Positions 33,272 through 46,805 are shown, counted from the first letter of the stretch. The stretch is DNA of 64,000 bases from Xiphophorus maculatus (GCF_002775205.1 NC_036456.1:22874968-22938967); one strand, 5' to 3'. Program-made: numbers and translations. The notes: a model not told the origin generated them from the letters alone.

Positions 33272-35760
33272 AAAATAAAATTTAAGAAACTGTGCACCCT
33301 TGAGGCCTCAGGACATTGATGCAAAAAGTGTGAATCAGATTGAGTACTAGACCTGGATATCAATATTTTGTTGCTATTCCTGAAGTGTTAGTCTTAGTCA
33401 TGTTGTGTTTCAGACCAATCCTGACTAAACTTCTTTGTAACATTTAAATATACATGTGAAGCAGTGTGCTTGAGAGCCACCAGACTGCATCTATTGTAGG
33501 GGTTTTTTTCCTGAGCACTTGAGGACACACCAGAATCAAATGTCTTAATTCCCTCATCAGCAGTCAGTCGCTCAGACCTGGTAACAAGCCTTTAGTGTGA
33601 TCAGCAGTGTTGGAGCAGAGATGCAGGATAGAAGCTGTTCAGGGCTGGATGTGGGCATCACCAATATAAAGTCAGGAGTTATTGCAGATGCACTGTAAAA
33701 ACACAAAATCTAACCATTTGTTTAGTTTCTACTGCAAATATCTTATTACACTTCAAATAAGATATTTAGTTAAGTTACTTAAAAGTAATTTCAGCTTCTT
33801 TAAGTTGATTATTCTGTAATTTTGCTAGTTGCACTGGAAGTTGTTTTTTTTTTTTTTTTTTTTTTTTTCACTTATAGCAACACACTTTTTCGATGTTATG
33901 AAAAATGTATAACTTGTTCTTTCTAATTTGTTTACAGGCTTCTTTTGCTGCCACTTATTATTGTTTATCCCGCCTTTGCTTGGTTTCCTTGTATTCCTGG
34001 GCCACTCTTTCACGTACATGATTGAATCACTTAGTCGTGCATATAATCAGTAAGTCACAAAAACACCAGATCGTCTTTCATGTTCAGTAAGATGATTTCA
34101 ATCTCAGAGCTTCTTTTTGTTGGCACACAGATGAACCAACATGGTGACGGAGAATCGGAGGAGAATCACGACTCGGCTTTCTGTAGCTGCTGCCTGCAAC
34201 TTTAATTCATCTATGCATGAAAAAAGCTGTTCTATTAAGTAGGATGTGATGGACATACTTTAACTTTTAGGCTTTTCTCTGGAAATGATAAGAGGGGTTC
34301 ATTTTCATTGTCTGTATACATTTATGAATTAAAAGTAAAAAAATAAACCTTTTCTTAAATTCATCTGTGCCAAATAAGGGAGTAAATTGTTCATTCAAAG
34401 TAATATTTTAGTTTCTTAAATCACTGAGGCAAAAGAAAAACCATTCCTGTGGATTTCTTTTACGTCACATTGTTTTGCTTAAGATGGGGGCACTTCTAGA
34501 TTTAATTCATGCTATGCTTTGCCTCATGGAAAAAATGTGCTGACACAAAAGGGTTCACCATTTTGTTATTTCACTTAAACCATCCTGTTTTCAGTTACTG
34601 AAAATTATTCACAAACATCCTGTTGCATAACGGGTAACTGGCAATAACTAGAGGGAATGTTAATGAAATGAACATGGTAACTGGAAAACAATAGAGACAA
34701 AAAAGCCCAAACAAAGAATGGAAATAAAAGAAGCTTAAAACTATCTCGCAAAGTCAAATTGGGTAAAAAAAAAGAACTGATACAGTTTATGTACGAGGAG
34801 TTAATTATGCAAAGGAACTAGCATCACTTGTATTTAGAAGACATAGATATAAATCAGGTGTTGAATTTAATTTATTTTACTACTTTAATTTGTAAATACT
34901 TTGTTCCTTGTAGGTGTTTCTACATATGAAATTATTTGGATTACTTTAGATTAAATTTGATAACTGTCAATAAATGGCAAGTTTGTTTCTTCCATTCAGC
35001 AACAGCTTGGTGTGGGAGACGGAGTCCTCAGTCTGGACAGGGTTATAAACAGAACAAGAGGAACAACACAGAGGAGTCGGGTCAGAATCAACAGTAGAAT
35101 CCAGCAGAGAATGACGGGCATCCAGTCTAATGGTCAAGAAGCGCCATTTTTGTCTCATCAGACCAAAGAATTTTCTTCCTCTTGACCACATGATATCTGG
35201 CAAACTCTAATCAAGCCTTGGTGAATGTTTTCTTCAACAGTGACTTCCTCATTGTTGCTTTACCATGATGCTTTGACTGGTGAAAAACCCAGGCAACAGT
35301 TGTATGCAGAGACTCTCCAATGTCAGCTGCTGGGACTTGGAGCTCATGGTTACACGAGTCCTGGTTTCCTCTCTCACTAGTCTCGCTCTTACAGTCACGC
35401 AGTTGTGAGGACAACCTGATGAGGGATAAACGGCTGTTTGCTGTGCTTAGTCTGAGCAGTATATCAGCTTTTTCTGTTTTAAATGTAAACTGAAAGAAAA
35501 AGAAAGAGAAATATCCAAAATATAAAAAATGCAAAGAAAATAAATCATTTTATGAATATTAGTGGAAGCAAAGTTCTGCACTGTGAAGTGCATGTAGAAA
35601 AAACATTAAATTACAGGCACTACACTGTCAGTCATTTTTCATGTAACACCAATTCCCAAACCCATCTTGCTGCAACTGCCATGTCACTGCCATGACAAGC
35701 ACAAAGACGAGATTTGATTTTGGTTGATGGTCAAGGATGAGGATAGGTATGAACTAGACC
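33272..35760. other. Intergenic DNA with repeat fragments
   Basis: A poly-T tract lies at about 33843-33868. 33690-33810 is a common fish repeat (CTACTGCAAATATCTTATTACAC) also seen near 63927. 35120-35400 matches fragments at 37260-37540, 44385-44560 and 54413-54590 (CTTGACCA.A...TCTTCAACAGTGACTT...AAGCTCTGACTGG), a non-autonomous DNA-transposon-like family. No firm gene. Confidence 0.45.
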
Positions 35761-35991
35761 TGTTTACAGAGTGCAATTCTGTGGAATTTCTGTAGAATTG
35801 CCCCACGTTGGGGCAAGATTAGAAGCTCTGCAGTGAAGGCTGAAGGTGCTGGCTACATAGACAGATCATTCTTCATCAGGTTTGCTGATCAAATTTCTGC
35901 TCATCTTTTTTTCCAGCTCTGTTTAAATGTTCTTAACATGTATACTTTACTTTGACTCGTCTTCAGCTTGTAAATCTGCATCGTCTCCATC

Positions 35992-36735
35992 ATGAAATTG
36001 TTGGCTGTGTTCTTCCTGGTCTTTCCCATGATGGCTCAGACCATTGCTGATGATGAGTATGCATTAAATAAAAAGCCATCATAAAGCGACTAAAACAGAC
36101 AAACACATTAGTTCCTGTTTTAAATATCTACAGCTGTCCCTGACGATGACTTGGTGATGGTCAGTGGGTGTTTATGTCAGTTTATTATTTCCTGAGTGCT
36201 CAGTCAGAACCCCAACCATAAAGTGACAAAAATACAAACACACTAACTCCAGATTAAAATATCCACACCTACTCATGATGATTTCTCTTTTTGTCGTGGT
36301 TTTTTATTTCCTGAGTGTGACGCCGACTCTAATCCATAGCAAATATGACACATACTGTACATGTTCTTGTAGTATACTTTATTAAAACATAACACATACT
36401 TTATCTTCAGATTATTTAATAGGCTTATCTTAAAATGTCTCCACTGCTCCTTGTAGTGGATCATAGTTTTGGTTGCACAAGTGTCATTTTGTTACATGTT
36501 GTCATTGAGGGATTTAGTCTGTAATCAACTTAATGTGACATCATTTTGATGTTATCGCCTGTCATAACATAAAGCCTTTATAAAACTAATGCTACAAACA
36601 CCATTTGATCTGAACTCTGCATTGTTTATCAGATCACGTTGACTTGACCTATTTCTTGTCCTTCTGGCTGGACTCCAATCAACAATCGCTGCTTCCGCTA
36701 TGTTTCCAAATGCATGAATTGGGCTATAAGCCGAG
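35992..36735 (+). pseudogene. psi5: broken lectin gene of the L6/L7 type
   Basis: The signal exon starts at 35992 (MKLLAVFFLVFPMMAQT). Its donor, GTGAGT in L6 and L7, reads ATGAGT here. The promoter block TATAAATATCCAGTGATTCT seen before L6 and L7 is missing (35830-35840 joins the flanks). The RCF exon survives at 36633-36735 (CPSGWTPINNRCFRY, MNWA) but has length changes that break frame on both sides of that motif. The WIGG, EPN and WDD exons are absent. This is a clear pseudogene. Confidence 0.8.
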
Positions 36736-36949
36736 GTGATTTTCAAACACTACACTCTTATTTTCTTTTGGTCTCCATTATTTCACAGTTCTTATGTAAC
36801 AAAGTCCAACTGCTTCTTCAGCTAACTGTTATGTGTTTATCTGTAGAAAAATATAATAAAGACAGTAAATACTGATTGATTGAGGCTTGGCTGTCTGTTC
36901 AAAATGCTGTTTCTGTTCAAGTTTAATCACAAATTCTTGAATTGATGTC

Positions 36950-37560
36950 TGGTCTTTTGACTAGGCAACTCCAGAAAATCCATCTTGTTAGGATTGAAAC
37001 TATTTCTGTGTAGTTTAGCTGAATACTTTGGATTGTTGTTTGCTTGAAGAAAATGTTCTCTGAAGCTGTAGTTCTCTTGCAGATCTAAACAAATTATCAT
37101 CCAGGATTTCTCTGTATTTTGCTGAATTCATTTTACCTTCTGCCTTTACAAGCCTCCCAAGGCCTGCTGTCGAGTCCTATCCACAGGACTGCCACAGTCG
37201 TACTTCAGGTGTTGTGCTTGTGGTCATGTGCAGTGTTTGATGTCAACCAAACATAGCATCTCTTCTAATGGCTAAGAAGCAACATTTTCCTCTCATCAAA
37301 CCAAACAATTTTCTTCCACTTGACCATAAAGTTTCCCACATGCCATTTGGAAAACTCTATACAAGCCTTGATGTGAGTTTTCTTCAACAGTGACTTTCTG
37401 ATTGCCACTCTCCCATAAAGCTCTGACTGGTAAAATATCAATAATTATTGTAAGCAGATTCTCATTGGATACCTGGTTTCCTTTCTCACCAGTCTCCTTC
37501 TTGCATGGTTATTTACTTTGTGAAGACAGTCTGAGAAGAGGCAGCCATATTGCAGAGTGG
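36950..37560. repeat. Interspersed DNA-transposon-like repeat
   Basis: ACTAGGCAACTCCAG...GTGTAGTTTAGCTGAATACTTTGGATT...CTGAAGCTGTAGTTCT recurs at 60017-60170. The second half recurs at 35120-35400, 44385-44560 and 54413-54590. No coding frame is intact. The family is not named here. Confidence 0.5.
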
Positions 37561-38170
37561 CTGCTTCTCTGCAATATTTTATTAAAATTTTTAAAAACGC
37601 AATAACCTGCAGTATTCTTACTGTATTGTTTTTACATTTAAAATAAAAATTTCACAAATAAAGTCAATTGTTACAAGTAATTGTGGATCCCTTTAATACT
37701 AGCCTGCACCCTCATCTTGGTCAACACACAAGCAGTAGAGTTCTGTATGAGCTGCATGAAACCAGTCCAGAAGTAGTTTAAATGGCAGAAAAAAACAAAA
37801 CATGCATTGGAGTCTCAGTGTTGGCCAGAGAGAGTAGAAGGTGAACTCAGCCTATGTTTTTGAGTTAAAGTCTTGTATTTGACTTGGAATGAAAGTAAAA
37901 ATATCCCCAAAGCTCCTGATTTGTTTAGAAGTACTAAAGAACCAGGTTTGTCATTTCCGAGGTGACTTTACTCTCTGAACTTCCAGTCCAGCCAGCACAA
38001 ACTTTGAGTTTTCTACTGGTTGAGCTGTAGAAAATTCTCAGCCGCCCAGTTGTTCATGTCAAAGATGCAGTGTGGATAATTATCAGTTCTCCATGCTGAG
38101 TTCTTGATGTATGAGGTTGAAAGAGAGTCAGTGAGTTGAATTTATGAATTCCATTTATTAATCCCAAAAT

Positions 38171-39196
38171 CAGTGTTGTATAGTAACAAAGTACAAATAC
38201 TTCACTACTTTACTTAAGTATATTTTGGAGTACTTCATACTTTCCTCGAGTATGAAAAATTTTGATGACTTTCACTTTTACTTCACTACATTTCCGAACT
38301 TAATTGCGTACTTTTACTCCGATACATTTTCAATGTGTGGTTTAGTTACTCGTTACAAAAAAGCGAGAGAGAGAAACAAAGTGTTTTGACCCCACCTACT
38401 GATTAGCAAGTAGCAAGCAGGCTACCGAACAAAGTCCGTAGCCTGCTTGCCTGGGCTTGTTCATCACCTCCAATAGGATACACCTGCTTAGCTTCTCCCA
38501 GTGTTGGGGAAATTAGAAATCAGAACACCTTACAGCAGGTGGGTGGAAGGGTCGAACAGAGAAGAGTGCTGCCCGCACTGACGCGGCTCAGGGATTACGT
38601 GACACGCAGCGCCGTGCCCTATAATGCACTGTAAGCTATGTAATGTGTTTGAGGCAGTTGACCAAAATCCCGGACAATTTTCAAATTCCCCCCGGACATC
38701 TTTTTAGGTCTGAAAAGTAGGACATGTCCGGGAAAAAGAGGACGTCTGGTCACCCTAGTTCAATGGGGGACAGAAGCCATAGCGATAGCAATTTAGACTA
38801 AATTTAACGAATATAGGAAAGGCATGCAAGTTCAAAACCACAAACCATTAACATGTGCTACTCTTTAAAACTGGAACAATTTATTAGCAGGTTTCATTTT
38901 GCCTGCACTTGGTTGGGTACATTATTTTAAGTTTATTTGACAAGTTTACCAAAATATAAGAAATGTCATTCAAACTTGCCTTGTTTTACTTTTTACTTGT
39001 ACTTTTCATTACATTACTTGAGTACATCCATTTTTACAGTAATTCCCATACTTAAGTACAAGAAGTTTCAGATACTTTAAGACTTTTACTCAAGTAACAT
39101 TTCAGTCAGTGACTTCGACTTTTACCAAAGTCGTATTTTGGAGAGGTACTTGTACTTTTACTTGACTCTGAGATTTCAGTACTTTATACAACACTG
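38171..39196. mobile_element. Non-autonomous hAT-like element, 1026 bp, with 8-bp target duplication
   Basis: The left end CAGTGTTGTATAGTAAC and the right end, reversed, CAGTGTTGTATAAAGTACT form inverted terminal repeats. The flanks carry a perfect 8-bp duplication cccaaaat at 38163-38170 and 39197-39204, the size typical of hAT. Both subterminal regions are rich in ACTTTTACTT/AAGTAC blocks. A different repeat end (GGACGTCTGGTCACCCTAG) is nested near 38738. No transposase is present. Confidence 0.8.
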
Positions 39197-40364
39197 CCCA
39201 AAATACAGCTGGTCCATTACTCATGCCATCTTTAGGAGCTAGCAAGACAAAATGGCAACCAAGACTTTGTGATCTCCTTTGTCAGCCTCGATCTAAGCTA
39301 CACCCTAAAAGAGGGCGTTCCCTATTGTGTCATCCTTTGCCCCTAGCTCTCATTTGCATTTTCTAGCATGTCCTTTCCTTTGGCTTTAGCTTAACACTAG
39401 CTAAAAGAGATAGAAGGAAAACACAGAATTATTTATTCTCAACAGCAGTTAAAAATTTAATCAACTGGCCGGGTTTGATTGGCTGTGTCCCCAAGAGCGG
39501 AGATAAGGAGATGATTTCCAATGTGCATATCAATGCTTATTAGGGTATAAGTGGTGTTTATTCTGTTAATCTATTAAAATAGTAGTTGCAAACAATTTGA
39601 GAGTATTTCCTGCAGTGCAGAAAATACTCAGATGTGAGCTAGAAGGAGTTGTATGAAAGTAAAGCCTTGATAGTTCCTCTAATCTACGTTTCAAATTGGA
39701 GAAGAGAGGACTAAGTGTTGTGCTTCTTGCAGAAGGGTGCAGTATGAGGTATGAACAGCAGATGGTGCTGGTAATTGTGGCATGCCATTTCATGTAAAAA
39801 TGTGGTTCTGTTTTATGTATGTAAACTAAATTAAAATGTTATGATCAAAGGTTTGGCTTTCCATTATACTTTTGTCTTTTAGAAGCTGAACTATCCACAA
39901 AGGACTCTGGTGTAGTTAAAAGCTCCTTTTTGTTTTTTTATTTCTGCAGCTCAGCAAAAACAGCCTTTGACATTTATGTAATCAGACATAAGATTAGCAA
40001 CTAGGACCAGCATGAGCTGTGCTTCAGATGTAGATGATGAGTTGGAGCAAACTCACATCATTTATCAGTAGAATGAGACTAACAAAGGACAATGAAGATA
40101 CCGACAACATTCTGCTTTTAACCAGAATGACCAACCAACAATCCCGCAAAGTTTCTCCAAATCGTTCCTTCTACCCCACCAGACATCTTCAGACTTTACC
40201 ACTGTCAGGTTCAAACAACCTAAAACATCAGTAACAACACAAAGAGGAAAGACAAGAGAGTTAGATTATTTGTACTCGTGAGGAGAACGGACAGAGATGT
40301 GCTTCAGTTACAATCTCCTACCGCTCTGAAGTACGTCCTGCTGAGCCCTCTCTTTTTATTGAAA

Positions 40365-40438
40365 CAGGGTATGCCCTAATCACATGAACGTTGCAGCTGT
40401 TTAGAGCTGCAACGTTCATGTGATTAGGGCATACCCTG
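40365..40438. repeat. Perfect 34-bp hairpin with 6-base loop
   Basis: 40365-40398 is the exact reverse complement of 40405-40438, with loop GTTTAG. The arm begins CAGGGTATGCCC and ends TTGCAGCT. No mismatch occurs in 34 bases. It could be a foldback made by template switching, a microRNA-like hairpin or an assembly artefact. Confidence 0.9.
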
Positions 40439-41759
40439 ACCTTAATTGATTACACAGCATTTAAATGCAAGCTCTTTTCTTTAAGTCTGCGCATGACTAT
40501 TGACATGGCATTGCTTCCTGTGTCTCTCTGTGGATATTATCTCAGCAAGTCATAAGATTCTGGCCGCCACTCTCCCCATTTCCTGGAACAGTTTAGTACA
40601 AGTACTACTTTGTTCTAAACATGCAATGAACATCATATCTTAATACATCATAGATACATGATAAAACAAAGTAAATATGGGATAACTTGTATACAATTAT
40701 TCCTACAACCACAGACACCCCAAACTTCCTTTGTGATCAAAATCCAAAACATACTGTAGCTGCTTTAATATAGTTAAAAACTGTCAGTTTTCCTTCTCAA
40801 ACTTGATTAAAGATGTAAGAGTCAAAGGTCAACCAGAGTCCAAGATGCAACGTGCAAATCCCAAAGTGAACATCATAATAAAAACTGTCTAGCCCTGACG
40901 GCTTCAGTTTCTTCAACCAGCAGCAGAAAAAGGGCAGAAAAGAACAAGAGTTTGCTTAACGAGTGACATCAATACCCAGAAGGGTGGCCTGGTGCTTCAG
41001 TCACCTTTCCACTCTACAGTCTTTGGCAGATTTCCCAAAATATATCTATCAACATTGTTCACAAAGTAGCTCAATAATATGCCACCATTTTGGGTTTTGG
41101 GAATCTGTCTGATAGATTTAGTTTGAGGTGATACACATTCATCTTTCCATTTTCAGGCAACATAGGCTAACTTAAGATGTTATATGAATTGTTGCTGCAT
41201 TTCATTCTAATGAAACAAATGAAATCCTATTCACACAGACTCCGTGCTGTGTTTACAGTCACTGGGGCATAAACTGAATCTCGACTTGAAGGAGTTGTTT
41301 AGGAGTTTGTTAGGTAGCAAGGGAAGGTGACTTGGAAGTTAATAAGTGGTTCAGTTTTTTGATCAAGAGCTGTTTTTAAGGCTTAAAAATACAAAGCAAC
41401 TCAAAGCTATTGGGATATTAATCATATTAATCAAAATTAACTAGAATGGCTGATTAATTTGTAAGTTAATATATTCTAAACTGTGAAAGAATATATTACT
41501 GAAATGTAAAACAGTTTTTGCAGAGGGTTCATGAACTATATGAATATGCATGTTTAGATACCACATAGTGTAGACCTTAGTAAGGATGACTTAGCAATTT
41601 GTAAAACCCTGAGAAGGTGAAGCAACACAAAATGACAGTTCTTAATTTATATTCTGATTTTATCTCTTATGTTTTTTTTCACCAAAGTCTCCTTAATTTA
41701 AACTACATTTTACCAATGGAATAGTTTTTTTAAATTTATTTTTTAAAAGTACTCCATTG

Positions 41760-42050
41760 TTTGTTTGTTTGGGTGTTTCTTGCCGAGTAGCACAGCAGAG
41801 TAATGTTGGGATTGTTGCCTTATGACAAGAATGCCGTTTTTTCATAGCATGTTTTCTCTCTGGGTAGCCTGGCTTCCACCAACAGTCCAAAACATGAATG
41901 TCAGGTCAATAGGTCACTCTAAACGGTCCCAAGGACTGGGTATGTGCATGGATGATCTTACGTCCTGTGTTTGTATTATCCTGTGATGGACCGGCAACCT
42001 TTCCAGGGTCTACCTGGAATTTTGCATGCATCTCAAGCATGTCTGGTTAT
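41760..42050 (+). repeat. Diverged SINE-like repeat
   Basis: It shares GTAGCACAGCAGAGTA, GTTGCCTTATGACAAGAA, CTCTCTGGGTA, CAGTCCAAAACATGAATGT and TATCCTGTGATGGACCGGC with the copy at 25038-25325. It is older, with many differences. Confidence 0.6.
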
Positions 42051-43795
42051 GTTCTTTAGTTTACCAACAGATGGAAAAAGAAGTCCTATTTAATAGGACT
42101 CTGGTTTGGGAGAAAAGCTTGTTGTCAGTGGCCTGGTGGCTAACAGTGTCAGAGAAGTGACGGGTTTCAGTTTGGGCAAAAATTATTGTTTTCAAACCAT
42201 TTTCTAAAAACTGGGTCAAAACTGACCCCAACAACACAAAGGTCATCGTCTTTACCATAACCTTGTTCCTGAAACAAATGCAGCCATTTTAATGGAGGTG
42301 TAGTATGAGTCTGGTGAATACCAATGCTTATTAAATATACATCATATACTTATTAAGGTGTAAGAAATACTGAAAAATCTCAAATATTTGTGGATCTTAG
42401 CTCAAGGGTACCTCTGGTGCCAAGGGATCCATTGTACTTAAGTGTTGCAGGCATTTATACAGAGTTATCTGACATCCTCAATTAAATTCAAATGCTACCA
42501 AAAGTGCTAAGTTAGCAAAAGATAGTAAACTGATCACCTGTTTGTAATTTAATCACAGTAGAAATCCAGACATTCCTTAAAAGCCTCAGAGCTTTGTTGA
42601 TGAAGAAAATCCCATCTGATACATCAAGAGGTCAGGATTTGACCTGCAGTGCAGGAAATACTCAAACATGAGCTTGAAGAGATTATATGAAGGCAAAGCC
42701 TAATATTTCCTCTAACCCATGTTTCAAACTATATGCCCATTAAATTAAGATGTAATGATCCATTATATTTTTGCATAGTGGACTATGGTGGCTTGGTGGT
42801 GCTAAAAGCTCATTTTCTTTTTTATATTTGTAGCTCAATGAAGATGGCCGTTGACAAAGATGTAATCAGATATAAGTGTAGCAACTAGTACCAGCATGAG
42901 CTGTGCTTCAGATGTGAATGATGAGATGCAGATCACTAAAAGGGGGATTAACAGGCAACAAAAGACAATGAAGATCTCAACAACATCCTGCTTTTAGCCA
43001 GGAAGACAAACCAACATTCCTCCAAAGTTTCTCCAAATCATTCCCTGTACCCCACCAAACATCTTCAGACTTCAACACAGACAGCTCAATCGTCCTTAGG
43101 CTTCTTCAGCGTGCTCAACAGAATTTTGTGATCCACTGGATCAGAAGCAAAACTGAGATCTAGCAGGACAAGTAGAGACACAAGTTCATTATCTTAGGTC
43201 ATCAGAGTTTCATTAATGACTTTTAAAAGTGCTGTCACTGCAGTGATGGGCTCTAAAACCAGACAGAAACTTTCCAAACAGTGCTGTTTTACTGCTAACT
43301 GTCTTATTCCAGTTTGTTAGTTAGGAAGGGAAGGCGACTCAGAAGTTTATAACCGATTCGGTTTTCTTGATCAAGAGCTGATTGTTTTTAAATGCTTATA
43401 AATAGCAACACAAAGCTATGGGGATATTAATCAAATTAATCAAAGTTAGCTTTGAAGTGGCAGATTCCTTTGTAAGTTAATATTATTGAAAGCATGAAAG
43501 AATATCTTAGTGAAATTCAAAATGTAGTTTTTGCAAAGGATTCATGAAAGATATGAATATGCATGTTTAGATACCACATAGTGTAGACCTTAGTAAGGAT
43601 GACTTAGCAATTTGTAAAACCCTGAGAAAGTGAAGATACACAAAGTGACAGTTCTTAATTTATATTCTGATTTTATCTTAGGCATGTTTTTCTTCACCTA
43701 AGACTCCTTATTTCTTACCAGATTATTAAGCAAAATTAAACTCAATTTTATCAATTGAATATGTTTTTTTACATTTTAATATTTTTATGTTTCTT

Positions 43796-44110
43796 GCTTG
43801 GTAGCACAGTAGAGTAGTTGTCTTGTAGTAGTTGGATTGTTGTCTTGCAACAAGAGCACCGTTTCTGCATAGCATGTGTTCCCTCTGGGTACAGTGGCTT
43901 CCTCTGACCGTTTAAATATGAATGTTGGGTCAACAGGTCACTCTAAACTGTCCCTATGTGTCTATGAGTGTGGATGATTTTATGTCCTGTGTGTTTGTGT
44001 TGTCCTGTGATGGACTGGTGACATTTCCAGGGTCTACCTGCTTTGTCCCCACTGGAGAGAGACACCAGCAACACAGAGGCTGCACTGGTAAACAGGAACA
44101 GACGGTGGTG
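43796..44110 (+). repeat. Diverged SINE-like repeat, unit 2 copy
   Basis: GGTAGCACAGTAGAGTAG, GTTGTCTTGCAACAAGAGC, CCCTCTGGGTA and GTCCTGTGATGGACTGG place it in the same family as 25038-25325. The unit 3 copy is at 53824-54138, so it predates the tandem duplication. Confidence 0.6.
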
Positions 44111-44844
44111 GAGTGCTGAAATATTTTGGGCCCTTCCAAATTCATGAGCCATCTATGCCTACTAACACTGAGGTAGACATTGCACACTTTACTTTTAGAT
44201 TCAATTAACAAATAACATCACGATAAGTTTAAAACTTCATAATATTAGCAGATAAACATAAGGTGCATTAAGATGCAGCAAAGGCAAAATGTATGAAACT
44301 ATTAGTTGCACAACAACGGTTTTGTGCTCATGAAGCATTTCTCCCCTCAGACAGTTTTTCAGCTTTGGCTTGTTTTTTAGGCTTTCTTCCACTTGACCAT
44401 AAAGTCTCCCACATGCCATTTGGCACAAACTCCAGTCCAGGATTAATGAGCGTTTTCTGTAACAGTTACTTTCTCATTTCTACTCTCCCATAAAGCTCTG
44501 ACTGGTGAAGAACTAACGTGTTGTCTGCAGAGTCTTTCCCATCTGAGATGCTCATCCTTGCTATAATGTTAACTTTCTGCTCCTGTCTATGGGGTTAAAG
44601 GTCAGTTTTGACCCGTCTTTAAATCACTAAAAAATGTACTCAAAATGTTATTTTTGGCATATTTGTTTTGTAACTCTTGTTAACTTTATTAGGCTTCCTT
44701 TTTCATCAAAAAATATGTTTTAATATTTTTTGTGTGGTGTCCAGTGACTTTTTTTCAGCTTTCACATCATATTCAATTAGAAAAAAAGTTAAATGGTCTT
44801 TAAGAGAAACATTAATATATATTTGATATTTATATTATCTGACT

Positions 44845-46805
44845 AACCCTCGAACCCGCTGGTGGACACCTTCGGTGAGGGATGCCGTCAGGCTGAAGAA
44901 GGAGTCCTATCGGGCCTTTTTGGCCTGTGGGACTCCGGAAGCAGCTGATGGGTACCGGCGGGCGAAGCGGCATGTGGCTCGGGCGGTTGCTGAGGCAAAA
45001 ACTCGGGCGTGGGAGGAGTTTGGAAAGGCCATGGAGAAAGACTTCCGTACGGCTTCGAGGCGATTCTGGTCCACCATCCGGCGTCTCAGGGGGGGAAGCG
45101 GTGCAGCACCAACACTGTTTATAGTGGGGATGGTGTGCTGCTGACCTCTACTCGGGACATTGTGGGCCGGTGGGCAGAGTACTTCGAAGACCTCCTCAAT
45201 CCCACCAACATGCCTTTCACTGAGGAAGCGGAGCCTGGGGACTCTGGGTTGGGCTCTCCAATCTCTGGGGACGAGGTCGCCGAGGTGATTAAAAAGCTCC
45301 TCGGTGGCAAGGCCCCGGGGGTGGATGAGATCCGCCCGGAGTTCCTTAAGGCTCTGGATGTTGTAGGGTTGTGTTGGTTGACGCGACTCTGCAATATCGC
45401 ATGGACATCGGGGGCAGTTCCCCTGGATTGGCAGACTGGGGTGGTGGTCCCCCTGTTCAAAAAGGGGGACCGGAGGGTGTACTCCAATTATAGAGGGGTC
45501 ACACTCTTAAGCCTCCCTGGCAAGGTCTATTCGGGGATACTGGAGAGGAGGGTCCGTCGGATAGTCGAACCTCGGATTCAGGAAGAGCAGTGTGGTTTTC
45601 GTCCTGGTCGTGGAACACTGGACCAGCTCTACACCCTCGGCAGGGTTCTGGAGGGTGCATGGGAGTTCGCCCAACCAGTCTACATGTGTTTTGTGGACTT
45701 GGAGAAGGCTTTCGACCGTGTCCCTTGGGGAGCCCTGTGGGGGGTTCTCCGGGAGTATGGGGTACTGGGCCCTTTGATACGGGCTGTCAGGTCCCTGTAT
45801 GACCGGTGTCAGAGTCTGGTCCGCATTGCCGGCAGTAAGTCGGGCTCGTTTCCGGTGAGAGTTGGACTCCGCCAGGGCTGCCCTTTGTCACCGATTCTGT
45901 TCATCACTTTCATGGACAGAATTTCTAGGCGCAGCCAAGGTGTTGAGGGGATCCGATTTGGTGGCCTTAGGATCTCATCTCTGCTTCTCGCAGACGATGT
46001 GGTCCTTTTGGCTTCATCAGATCGTGATCTGCAGCTCTCGCTGGAGCGGTTCGCAGCCGAGTGTGAAGCGGCCGGGATGGGGATCAGTGCCTCCAAATCC
46101 GAGGTCAGGGTCTTGAGCCGGATAAGGGTAGAGTGCCTTCTCCGGGTCAGGGGGGGTGTCCTGCCCCAAGTGGAGGAGTTTAAGTATCTCGGGATCTTGT
46201 TCACGAATGAGGGAAGAAGGGAGCGGGAGATCGACAGGCGGATTGGCGCAGCGTCTGCTGTCAAGCGGGCGCTGTACCGGTCCGTCGTGGTGAAGAGAGA
46301 GCTGAGCCAAAAAGCGAAGCTCTTGATTTACCGGTCGATCTACGTTCCCTCCCTCATCTATGGTCATGAGGTTTGGGTCATGACCGAAAGAACGAGATCG
46401 CGGATACAAGCGACCGAAATGGGTTTTCTCCGTAGGGTGGCTGGGCTCTCCCTTAGAGATAGGGTGAGAAGCTCAGTCATCCGGGAGGGACTCAGAGTAG
46501 AGCCGCTGCTCCTTCACATCGAGAGGAGCCAGTTGAGGTGGCTTGGGCATCTGGTCAGGATGCCTCCTGGACGCCTCCCTGGTGAGGTGTTCCGGGCACG
46601 TCCCACCGGGAGGAGGCCCCGGGGAAGACCCAGGACACGCTGGAGAGACTATGTCTCTTGGCTGGCCTGGGAACGCCTCGGGATTCCCCCGGAAGAGCTA
46701 GAAGAAGTGGCCGGGGAGAGGGAAGTCTGGGCCTCCCTTCTGAAGCTGCTACCCCCGCGACCCGACCTCGGATAAGCGGAAGAAGATGGATGGATGGATG
46801 GATGG
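44845..46805 (+). mobile_element. RTE/Rex3-like LINE, longest copy, private to unit 2
   Basis: An 11-bp duplication attatctgact flanks it (44834-44844 and 46806-46816). Unit 3 has the empty site near 54866. The frame encodes a near-complete reverse transcriptase: QCGFRPGRGTLDQL, MCFVDLEKAFDRVPW (first catalytic Asp), GLRQGCPLSP and ADDVVLLAS (LADD where the other copies have FADD). It ends in the LPPRPDLG tail and GATGG repeats. The upstream part (44875 on) is in another frame; a run of G at about 45090-45096 marks the likely 1-base shift. The endonuclease domain is missing, so the copy is 5'-truncated. Confidence 0.9.

Larger units (their letters stand above)
39590..42642. repeat. Tandem unit 1 (lectin gene lost)
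   Basis: Blocks at 39609-39830, 40000-40060, 41330-41660 and 42400-42640 match, in order, blocks of unit 2 (42643 onward) and unit 3 (52613 onward). The last block matches the DNA downstream of L6 (about 51090-51310). The lectin gene expected between the SINE-like copy at 41760 and 42400 is missing, so this unit has an internal deletion. Confidence 0.65.

Noticed and set aside
33937-34207. Possible further exons (hydrophobic stretch, then a frame ending FCSCCLQL)
   Set aside because: Phases do not join: linking the GTAAGT donor at about 34049 to the next ATG-bearing block gives an immediate stop.
45009-46775. 588-residue open frame, the longest in the window
   Set aside because: It is the reverse transcriptase of a LINE with target duplication and GATGG tail, not a host gene.
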